Assembly (NCBI RefSeq): GCF_002796985.1
Contig: NZ_PEKX01000016.1
Location: 1-64,000 of the forward strand
DNA: 64,000 bases
Source of the DNA: Pseudomonas sp.
GTDB taxonomy: Bacteria > Pseudomonadota > Gammaproteobacteria > Pseudomonadales > Pseudomonadaceae
Direction: 5' to 3'
A program made the position numbers and the translations under genes. How positions within the stretch are numbered: position 1 is the first letter of the stretch; each line of letters opens with the position of its first letter. Shown here piece after piece: positions 29,503 to 36,480 of this stretch. The notes under the pieces were generated by a model that was not told the origin of the DNA, ran no database searches, and was given only the letters and a program-made list of their open reading frames with translations.

Positions 29503-31854
29503 ATGCCCTTGCGCCGATTCTGCCTGTGCTGCCTTCTGCTGTTGCTCGCGCTGAGCGCCCAGGCCCGCGCCGCGAGCCTGGCGCTGAGCGAGCAGGAGCA
29601 AGCCTTCATCGCGGCCCACGAACCGATCCGTGTCGGCCTGTTCCGCGCCGGCTGGCCGCCGTTCGAGGTGATCGACGAGTTCGACCAGTTCCACGGTATC
29701 AGCGCCGACTACCTGCAGCTGTTGTCCGAGCGCCTGGGCATGAAGGTCCAGCCGGTGCTCTACAACACCTGGGAAGAGGTACTGGCGGCGGTGAAAGCCG
29801 GCGAGGTGGACCTGCTGCCGTCCATGGCGGCCACCGAGGAGCGCCAGCGTTTCCTGAGCTTCACCCAGCCCTACGTCACCACTAGCAGCCTGATCTTTGC
29901 CCGGCGCGACAGCACCATCCGCACGCTGGACGACCTCTCTGGCCGCCGGGTCGCGGTGGAGCAGGGCTACGCCGTCCATGAGCTGCTGAGCAAGGCTGTA
30001 CCGGGAGTCGACTTCGTGCTGGCGGAGGATACGCCCAGCGCGCTCAAGGCCGTTTCCACCGGGCGCGCCGATGCCTACGTGGGCAACCTCATCAGCACTA
30101 CCTACCTGATCGAACAGCTCGGCCTTTCCAACCTGGAGGTGCGCGGCGACAGCGGCCTGGGCAACAGCCAGGTGCGTTTTGCCACGCGCAAGGAGCTGGA
30201 GCCGCTGGTGCCGCTACTGGACCGCGCGTTGGGCAGCATCACCCGCAACGAGCAGGAGGCGATCCAGGCACGCTGGTTGCCGGCGCTGGATGTCTTCGAC
30301 TGGATGCACCTGCTGCAGATCGCCTGGCCCTGGGTGGTGGGCTTTCTTGCCCTGCTGACCTTCGTGCTGGTGTGGAACCGCCGGCTGTCGATCCAGGTGG
30401 CCGAGCGCGCCCGCGCCGAGGCGGAGGAACGGCGTCAGCGCAGCACCCTGCTGGCGCTGATCAACTCGATCCCCGACCCGATCTGGTTCAAGGACCCCCA
30501 GGGCCGCTACCTGGGAGTCAACCAGGCGTTCGCCGACTGCCTGGGGCGAGCGCCGGAGGACATCGTCGGGCGTAGTGACCAGCAGATGTTCAGCCGCGCG
30601 GCCGGCGCCGGCCGCCAGGAGCGCGACCGTCAGGCGCTCACCGAGAGCGAGCCGTACGCCAGCGAGGGCTGGGTGGTCTATCCCGATGGCCGGCGCGTGC
30701 TGTTCGACACCCTGCGCAGTGCCTTCCATGACGATCGGGGCCGACTGCTCGGGCTGGTGGGTGTCAGTCGTGACGTCACCGCGCGCAAGTCCACCGAACT
30801 GGCACTGGCCGAAGCACGCGACCTGGCGGAGGAGGCGGCGCAGCTCAAGAGCGACTTCCTCGCCAACATGAGCCACGAGATTCGCACACCGCTGAACATC
30901 ATCATCGGCCTGGCGCACCTGCTCCAGGAAACCACCCTGGACCCGCAGCAGGTGGACTACCTGGGCAAGATCCAGGGCTCGGGCCAGTACCTGCTGGAGC
31001 TGATCAGCGACATCCTCGACCTGTCCCGCGTGGAGGCCGGCAAACTGGAGTTCGAGCACGTCGGCTTCGATCTCGAGCGCCTGCTCGGCGAGCTGTTCGA
31101 CCTGTTCAACATCCGCGCGGCGGGCAAGGGCCTGGCGGTGCGCTGCGAAATCGATCCTCGTGTTCCCGTCCAGGTGGTCGGCGATTCGCTGCGTCTGCGG
31201 CAGATCCTGATGAACTACGGCAACAACGCGTTGAAGTTCACTGAGCGGGGCGAGGTAGTGCTGATCGTTCGCCTGGAAGATGAGGATGAAGACAGCCTGC
31301 AACTCTACTTTGCCTTCCGCGACACCGGCATCGGCATCTCCGAGCCGCAGCAGGAGCGCCTGTTCGAGTCGTTCCAGCAGGCGGACAGCTCCATCACCCG
31401 CCGCTACGGCGGTTCCGGCCTGGGCCTGGCGATCTGCAGGACGCTCGCCGAGGCGATGGGCGGCAGTGTCGGCGTGGAAAGCGAGCCAGGCCACGGCAGC
31501 CTGTTCTGGTGCCGGCTGCCCATGGGGCGGGTGGACGACTCGGGCGGCCTGAGCCTGCAGAACATCAGCCACGCGCCGCTGCCGGTGCCGTTGTTGCCGA
31601 CCGCGGCTGCCGCGCCGGCGCTGCTGGAAAGCGGCAATGACGCCGAGGTCGAGCAGGTCTGCCGGCGCCTGGCGCACCTGCTGGCGGCGGACGACCCGCG
31701 CGCCGGGCGGTTGCTCGGCGAGCGTGCAAGCTTGCTGCGCAGCGTCTTCAATGAGGGCTACGAGGGCATCGCCACCAGCGTTCGGCGTTTCGAGTTCGAG
31801 CGGGCCCTGGAGAGCCTGGTGAATCTGGCGAGGGAGCGGGACATTCGTATATGA
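29503..31854 (+). CDS. BvgS-like sensor histidine kinase (SBP-PAS-HisKA-HATPase)
   Basis: A 783-residue kinase. The signal peptide ends at about residue 23 (ALSAQARAA). One SBP_bac_3 periplasmic sensor (about 40-262; GLFRAGWPPFEV, GEVDLLPSMAATEERQ) is followed by one TM (WPWVVGFLALLTFVLVW) and a PAS domain (NSIPDPIWFKDPQGRYLGVN). HisKA has FLANMSHEIRTPLN. The ATPase has NYGNNALKFT, DTGIGIS and GSGLGLAI. No receiver domain is present, but the last 70 residues resemble the tail that normally follows the receiver in hybrid kinases. The HD-GYP regulator 97 bp downstream is the likely partner. Confidence 0.88.
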   Translation: MPLRRFCLCCLLLLLALSAQARAASLALSEQEQAFIAAHEPIRVGLFRAGWPPFEVIDEFDQFHGISADYLQLLSERLGMKVQPVLYNTWEEVLAAVKAGEVDLLPSMAATEERQRFLSFTQPYVTTSSLIFARRDSTIRTLDDLSGRRVAVEQGYAVHELLSKAVPGVDFVLAEDTPSALKAVSTGRADAYVGNLISTTYLIEQLGLSNLEVRGDSGLGNSQVRFATRKELEPLVPLLDRALGSITRNEQEAIQARWLPALDVFDWMHLLQIAWPWVVGFLALLTFVLVWNRRLSIQVAERARAEAEERRQRSTLLALINSIPDPIWFKDPQGRYLGVNQAFADCLGRAPEDIVGRSDQQMFSRAAGAGRQERDRQALTESEPYASEGWVVYPDGRRVLFDTLRSAFHDDRGRLLGLVGVSRDVTARKSTELALAEARDLAEEAAQLKSDFLANMSHEIRTPLNIIIGLAHLLQETTLDPQQVDYLGKIQGSGQYLLELISDILDLSRVEAGKLEFEHVGFDLERLLGELFDLFNIRAAGKGLAVRCEIDPRVPVQVVGDSLRLRQILMNYGNNALKFTERGEVVLIVRLEDEDEDSLQLYFAFRDTGIGISEPQQERLFESFQQADSSITRRYGGSGLGLAICRTLAEAMGGSVGVESEPGHGSLFWCRLPMGRVDDSGGLSLQNISHAPLPVPLLPTAAAAPALLESGNDAEVEQVCRRLAHLLAADDPRAGRLLGERASLLRSVFNEGYEGIATSVRRFEFERALESLVNLARERDIRI

Positions 31855-31951
31855 AAGGCCGCGATTGAACGGTGGGGTATGAACACGTGGACAGCGCTGT
31901 GGTCGGATCACCCGGTGCACATCACGAATCTGACCGATGCGAGGAGTTGCA

Positions 31952-33133
31952 ATGGATAGCATGCTGGACCGGCCGGAGCAGGAACTGATCCTGGTGGTGG
32001 ACGATCAGCCGGACAACCTGATGCTCATGAGCGAACTGCTGATGGACCGTTATCAGGTACGTGTCGCCTCCAGCGGGGCGAAGGCGCTGCGGCTGATGCA
32101 GAGCGATCCGCGTCCGGACCTGGTGTTGCTCGACATCATGATGCCGGAGATGGACGGCTTTGAAGTCTGCCGGCAGCTCAAGGCCGACCCGCTGACCCGC
32201 GACATCCCGGTGATCTTCCTCACCGGCATGGTGGCCGCCGCCGACGAGCAGAAGGGGCTGGACCTGGGGGCGGTGGACTACCTGACCAAGCCGATCAGTC
32301 CGCCGGTGACCCTGGCGCGGATCCGCGCCCACCTCAACCTCAAGGCCAATGCCGACTTCCTGCACGACAAGAGCGAGTACCTGGCGCTGGAAGTGCGTCG
32401 CCGCGCCCGTGAACTGCAGGCGATCCAGGACGCCACCCTGGAAGCCATGGCGACCCTTTGCGACCTGCGCGACAACCCCCACAGCAACCATCTGGTGCGC
32501 ATCGAGCACTACATGCGCCTGCTCGGCAGCGCGCTGTCGCTGCACAACGAGTTCGCTGACGAGCTGTCGGTGGAGAACATCGAGCTGCTGGTGCGTTCGG
32601 CGCAACTGCACGATATCGGCAAGGTGGCCGTGCCTGACCGCATCCTGCACAGCCCCGGCCAGCTGGAAGAGGTGGACCGGCTGATCCTCGAAAGCCATAC
32701 CACCGTCGGCCGCGATGCCCTGGCGGCGGCCGAGCGCAAGCTGGGTTCTCCAGCGGAGTTTCTGCGTTTCGCCAAGGAAATCGCCTACAGTCACCATGAG
32801 CACTGGGACGGTCGCGGCTTCCCCGAGGGGCTTGCCGGCGAGCACATTCCCCTGGGTGCGCGGATGCTCTCGCTGATCGACGGCTACGATGAACTGACCA
32901 GCCGTCATGCCTATCGCACGTCACTGACACCGGATGAAGCCGCCGCGCAGATCCGGGCGGGTGCCGGCAGTCGGTTCGATCCGCGCGTGGTGGAAGCCTT
33001 CAGCGAAGTCGCCGAAGGCTTTGCCACTATCGCCCAGCGCTACGCCGACAGCGACGAGGCCCTTGGGCTGGAGTTGCAGCGGCTGGAAGATGCAGTGACC
33101 GAGAGCATCGAACTGAGGCCGCCCGAGCCCTGA
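31952..33133 (+). CDS. REC / HD-GYP response regulator (PA4781-like)
   Basis: A 393-residue regulator. The receiver (residues about 10-130) has Asp in LVLLDIMMPEMDG and Lys in YLTKP. The HD-GYP domain has AQLHDIGKVAVPD, SHTTVGRDAL, HHEHWDGRGFPEGL and LIDGYDELTS. The signature tripeptide reads GFP instead of GYP. This family hydrolyses cyclic-di-GMP or pGpG; the closest recalled relative is P. aeruginosa PA4781, which has the same RIO-kinase neighbour. ATG 31952 is chosen over one five codons upstream. The preceding membrane kinase probably phosphorylates it. Confidence 0.9.
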   Translation: MDSMLDRPEQELILVVDDQPDNLMLMSELLMDRYQVRVASSGAKALRLMQSDPRPDLVLLDIMMPEMDGFEVCRQLKADPLTRDIPVIFLTGMVAAADEQKGLDLGAVDYLTKPISPPVTLARIRAHLNLKANADFLHDKSEYLALEVRRRARELQAIQDATLEAMATLCDLRDNPHSNHLVRIEHYMRLLGSALSLHNEFADELSVENIELLVRSAQLHDIGKVAVPDRILHSPGQLEEVDRLILESHTTVGRDALAAAERKLGSPAEFLRFAKEIAYSHHEHWDGRGFPEGLAGEHIPLGARMLSLIDGYDELTSRHAYRTSLTPDEAAAQIRAGAGSRFDPRVVEAFSEVAEGFATIAQRYADSDEALGLELQRLEDAVTESIELRPPEP

Positions 33134-33203
33134 TGGCTGGGCGGTTGTCGGCGATTGCCGTATAAGGTGCGCAGAGCCGTAGAGAGGTACGCCAGGAAGC
33201 CCG

Positions 33204-34100
33204 ATGAAGACCCCGAAACGCCTAGAGCCGTTGATTGAAGACGGCCTGATCGACGAAGTGCTGCGCCCGCTGATGAGCGGCAAGGAAGCAGCAGTGTATG
33301 TGGTGCGCTGCGGTGAAGAACTGCGTTGCGCCAAGGTTTACAAGGAGGCCAACAAGCGCAGCTTCCGCCAGGCCGCCGAGTACCAGGAAGGCCGAAGTGT
33401 GCGCAACAGCCGCCAGGCCCGCGCCATGGCCAAGGGCACCAAGTACGGCCGCAAGGAGCAGGAAGACGCCTGGCAGAATGCCGAGGTGGCCGCGCTGTTC
33501 CGCTTGGCCAATGCTGGCGTGCGGGTGCCCAAGCCTTACGACTTCCTCGACGGCGTGCTGTTGATGGAGATGGTCTGCGACGAAGACGGCGACGCTGCGC
33601 CGCGCCTGAACGACGTGGTGATGGAGCCGGAACTGGCCCGCGACTTCCACGAGTTCCTCATTCGCCAGATCGTCATGATGCTCTGCGCCGGCCTGGTGCA
33701 TGGCGACCTGTCGGAATTCAACGTGCTGGTCGGCCCGGACGGCCCGGTGATCATCGACCTGCCGCAGGCGGTGGATGCCGCCGGCAACAACCACGCCTTC
33801 CGCATGCTGGAGCGCGATGTGGGCAACATGGCTGCCTATTTCGGCCGTTTCGCCCCGGAGCTCAAGTACACCCACTATGCCAAGGAAATGTGGGCCCTGT
33901 ACGAGGATGGCAAGTTGCACCCGGACACCCCGCTGACCGGGCATTTCGATGATCCGGAAGACGAGGCGGACGTGGACTCCGTGCTGCGCGAGATCGCCGA
34001 TGCCATGCGCGAGCAGGAGCGCCGCGAAGCCGGGCGCGCGGCCCAGGATGCCCCGCAGCAACGCGACGAGCCGCCGCCCCCGCCGTGGGAGCAGGCCTGA
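33204..34100 (+). CDS. RIO-family serine protein kinase (PA4780-like)
   Basis: A 298-residue RIO1-type kinase. The ATP site is SGKEAAVYVV, with the conserved Lys in LRCAKVYKE. The catalytic loop is LVHGDLSEFNVLV, and the metal Asp is in IIDLPQAVD, where RIO kinases have D-[LF]-[GPS]-Q. The C-terminus is acidic and then proline-rich (RDEPPPPPWEQA) and probably disordered. Bacterial RIO substrates are unknown. It follows the HD-GYP gene, and its last 16 bases overlap the nucleotidyltransferase gene. Confidence 0.92.
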   Translation: MKTPKRLEPLIEDGLIDEVLRPLMSGKEAAVYVVRCGEELRCAKVYKEANKRSFRQAAEYQEGRSVRNSRQARAMAKGTKYGRKEQEDAWQNAEVAALFRLANAGVRVPKPYDFLDGVLLMEMVCDEDGDAAPRLNDVVMEPELARDFHEFLIRQIVMMLCAGLVHGDLSEFNVLVGPDGPVIIDLPQAVDAAGNNHAFRMLERDVGNMAAYFGRFAPELKYTHYAKEMWALYEDGKLHPDTPLTGHFDDPEDEADVDSVLREIADAMREQERREAGRAAQDAPQQRDEPPPPPWEQA

Positions 34101-34657
34101 GCGAATTGCCCGGCGAGCCGGAGCTTCTCGCTCTGATCGCCGCGCAACCCGAACGCCTGCGTTTGCTGCGCGTGGTGCGGGACCACGGACCGGAAGGCGC
34201 CTGGATCGCCGCCGGTTTCGTGCGCAATGCGGTGTGGGACGCCTTGCATGGCTACGACGAGCCCACGCCGCTCAGCGATATCGACGTGCTGTATTTCTCG
34301 GCCGACAACCTGGAGCCCGAGGCGGACTATGCCTGGGAGCGTCGGTTGTTGGAGGTTTGCGCCGACACACCCTGGTCCGTGCGCAACCAGGCGCGGATGC
34401 ACTTGCGCAACGGTGATTCGCCCTATCGGGATTGCGCTGACGCCATGTGCCGCTGGCCGGAGGTCTGCACCGCCGTGGCGGTTCGGCTTTTTGGGGAGTC
34501 CCTGGAGCTGCTGGCGCCGTTGGGCATCGCCGATCTCTGGGGGCTGAAGGTTCGTCCAACCGAGCACTTCCGCACCAAGCCGCACCTCTACCGTGAACGC
34601 ATCGCTGCGAAGAACTGGCCGGCACGCTGGCCGAAGCTGCGCATCGAACCCCTGTAG
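34085..34657 (+). CDS. nucleotidyltransferase-fold protein (NTP_transf_6 / COG3575)
   Basis: A 190-residue protein of the minimal nucleotidyltransferase superfamily. AAGFVRNAVWDALHG is the GxxR-like entry and PLSDIDVLYF gives the D-x-D metal-binding pair. The C-terminal WGLKVRPTEHF and YRERIAAKNWPARWP are typical of the DUF925/NTP_transf_6 family, whose reaction is unknown. The start is GTG 34085, inside the 3' end of the RIO kinase gene, which implies translational coupling. Confidence 0.82.
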   Translation: MGAGLSELPGEPELLALIAAQPERLRLLRVVRDHGPEGAWIAAGFVRNAVWDALHGYDEPTPLSDIDVLYFSADNLEPEADYAWERRLLEVCADTPWSVRNQARMHLRNGDSPYRDCADAMCRWPEVCTAVAVRLFGESLELLAPLGIADLWGLKVRPTEHFRTKPHLYRERIAAKNWPARWPKLRIEPL

Positions 34658-34689
34658 GTTCCTTCTCCGATATCCCCGGCCTGCTCTTC

Positions 34690-34770
34690 GTAGGATGGGT
34701 GGAGCTTGCGATACCCATGCGGCCGGATTCCCGGAGTTGATGGGTATCGCTGCGCTCCACGCCATCCTAC
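34690..34770. repeat. inverted repeat, GATGGGTATCGC family
   Basis: The arm GTAGGATGGGTGGAGCTTGC plus GATACCCAT is followed by ATGGGTATCGCTGCGCTCCA plus CGCCATCCTAC, giving an 81-base imperfect hairpin between convergently decaying transcripts. A second member with its arms in the opposite order is at 56577. Confidence 0.85.
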
Positions 34771-34899
34771 TCGGCGTTCTTCCCGCGAGAACCAGGGGGC
34801 CGGTGCGTGCCGCAGAACAAACTGTAAGGCCGCAACTGTATCCATACATTTCAGGCGTGGACTGTTAGCTTTCCTGCATCCCACCCCGAGCGCTCCACC

Positions 34900-35790
34900 A
34901 TGCCCGTGCGTCACGTTCTCCTCGCCCTGCTGGTCACGCTGATCTGGGGCGTCAACTTCGTCGTGATCAAAGTCGGCCTGCATGACTTTCCGCCGCTGCT
35001 GTTCTGCGCCTTGCGCTTCGCCCTGGCGGCGCTGCCGCTGATCTTCCTGCGCGGCCCGTTGCCGGCGCCGTTCTGGCGCATCGTGCAGATCGGCGTGCTG
35101 CTGGGGGTGGTCAAGTTCGGTCTGCTGTTCGTTGGCATGCACATCGGCATGCCGGCAGGCCTGTCATCGCTGGTGCTGCAGAGTCAGGTGTTCTTCACCG
35201 TGTTGATCGCCGCCGCCTTCCTCGGCGAGCGCCCGAGCCCGCGCGCGCTGATCGGCCTGGGGCTGGCTGCCGGCGGCCTGCTGCTGATCGGCCTGGAGCG
35301 CCCGCTGGGCGACAGCCTGGTGGCCTTCGGGCTGGTGATCGCCGCCGCGCTGGCCTGGGCCTTCGCCAACATCGCCACCAAGCGCTCCGGCGCCAGTGAC
35401 ATGCTGCGCCTGATCAGCTGGGTCAGCCTGATCCCGCCGCTTCCGCTTCTGGTGCTGTCGTGGATCTTCGAAGGCCAGGAGGCCATCGAGCACGCCGTGC
35501 TGAATATCCGCTGGGGCGGCGCAGGCGCGCTGTTCTACATCGCTTTCCTCGCCACCACCGTCGGTTTCGGCCTGTGGAGTTTTCTGCTGCGCCGCTACCC
35601 GGCCAGCCAGGTCACGCCCTTTGCCCTCGCCGTGCCGGTTTCCGGGCTTCTGTCGGGCTGGTTGTTCCTCGGTGAAAGCCTCACGTCCCAGGACTGGATG
35701 GCCTGCGGGCTGGTCTTCGTTGGCCTGGCGGTGACGGTGCTGCCTGCCTCCCTTTGGCGCCGCCGAGCCGTCGCTGGCGCACAGAGCTGA
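34900..35790 (+). CDS. eamA: EamA-family drug/metabolite exporter
   Basis: A 296-residue DMT-superfamily transporter with ten predicted membrane segments in two EamA repeats (about 3-132 and 146-284). The start MPVRHVLLALLVTLIWGVNFVVIK and GMPAGLSSLVLQSQVFFT match E. coli EamA, an exporter of O-acetylserine and cysteine; the actual substrate here is not established. The C-terminus RRRAVAGAQS is cytoplasmic and basic. A REP follows. Confidence 0.85.
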   Translation: MPVRHVLLALLVTLIWGVNFVVIKVGLHDFPPLLFCALRFALAALPLIFLRGPLPAPFWRIVQIGVLLGVVKFGLLFVGMHIGMPAGLSSLVLQSQVFFTVLIAAAFLGERPSPRALIGLGLAAGGLLLIGLERPLGDSLVAFGLVIAAALAWAFANIATKRSGASDMLRLISWVSLIPPLPLLVLSWIFEGQEAIEHAVLNIRWGGAGALFYIAFLATTVGFGLWSFLLRRYPASQVTPFALAVPVSGLLSGWLFLGESLTSQDWMACGLVFVGLAVTVLPASLWRRRAVAGAQS

Positions 35791-35799
35791 TAGGAATCT

Positions 35800-35872
35800 G
35801 TAGGAGCGAGCTTGCTCGCGAACACCGGCCGAAGCCGAAGTCAGGGCTGTTCGCGAGCAAGCTCGCTCCTAC
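35800..35872. repeat. REP inverted pair
   Basis: Canonical GTAGGAGCGAGC arm and complement with a spacer of about 27 bases, ten bases after the eamA stop. Confidence 0.9.
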
Positions 35873-35887
35873 GAAGAGCTTACGGCG

Positions 35888-35998
35888 TCAGAGCGCTTCG
35901 CCGAGGCGGTCCACCACCCACTGGTCGATGCTCTGGTTGCTCAGCTCCGCCTTGATCGCCACTTGCGCGTGCAGTTGCGCGATCCCGAGAGCCAGATG
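35888..35998 (-). pseudogene. 3' fragment of a HicB/RHH-type antitoxin-like gene
   Basis: Read on the minus strand, 35888-35998 encodes LALGIAQLHAQVAIKAELSN followed by QSIDQWVVDRLGEAL and a stop. The pattern LHxQVAxxAEL-x-x-QSIxQWVV is the ribbon-helix-helix C-terminus of HicB-family antitoxins. Upstream of it no start, ribosome-binding site or HicB-like N-terminus is seen, and the frame runs on towards cueR without homology. I read it as the remnant of a deleted gene. No hicA-like toxin is nearby. Confidence 0.55.
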
Positions 35999-36032
35999 TC
36001 GGCCATGTCGCCAAACGCGGTGTGAACAGTCC

Positions 36033-36434
36033 TCAGTGACAGCAATTCCCCGATTCCAGGTCCTTGAGGATCGGGCAGTCCGGGCGGTGGTCGCCCTGGC
36101 AGTGGTCGCTCAGTTCCTGCAGGGTGTCGCGCAGGCTGCTGAGTTCGGCGATCTTGCGGTTCAACTCGTCGATGTGCCGGGCGGCCAGGGCCTTCACGTC
36201 GGCGCTGGCGCGTGCGCGGTCCTGCCAGAGGGCGAGCAGTTGGCCGACTTCCTCCAGCGAGAAGCCGAAGTCCCGCGAGCGGCGGATGAAGGCCAGGGTG
36301 TGCAGGTCCTGTTCGCTGTAGTGGCGGTAGCCACTGGCGCTACGGCCGGCGGGGGCGAGCAGGCCGATGGATTCGTAGTAGCGGATCATCTTCGCGGTCA
36401 GGCCGCTCTTTTTCGCCGCTTCGCCGATGTTCAT
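36033..36434 (-). CDS. cueR: copper-responsive MerR-family regulator CueR
   Basis: A 133-residue MerR regulator. The N-terminal winged helix reads MNIGEAAKKSGLTAKMIRYY, then a dimerisation helix, and the Cu(I) loop Cys112-x7-Cys120 (HCQGDHRPDC) is at the same positions as in E. coli CueR. The C-terminal NCCH is also typical. Ser78 in place of Cys distinguishes it from zinc or cadmium MerR relatives. It would bind the dyads at 38921 and 39581 and activate cueA and copZ when Cu(I) rises. It lies 46 bp downstream of cueA on the same strand. Confidence 0.93.
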   Translation of the reverse strand: MNIGEAAKKSGLTAKMIRYYESIGLLAPAGRSASGYRHYSEQDLHTLAFIRRSRDFGFSLEEVGQLLALWQDRARASADVKALAARHIDELNRKIAELSSLRDTLQELSDHCQGDHRPDCPILKDLESGNCCH

Positions 36435-36480
36435 GCCGATTCCTCTCGAATGAATGCCCCGCCGCAGCGGGGCATGACCG

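Noticed and set aside
36033..36434. Mercury or cadmium/zinc MerR regulator
   Set aside because: The Cys112/Cys120 loop, Ser at the position of the Hg/Zn-specific Cys, and the adjacent Cu ATPase fit CueR.
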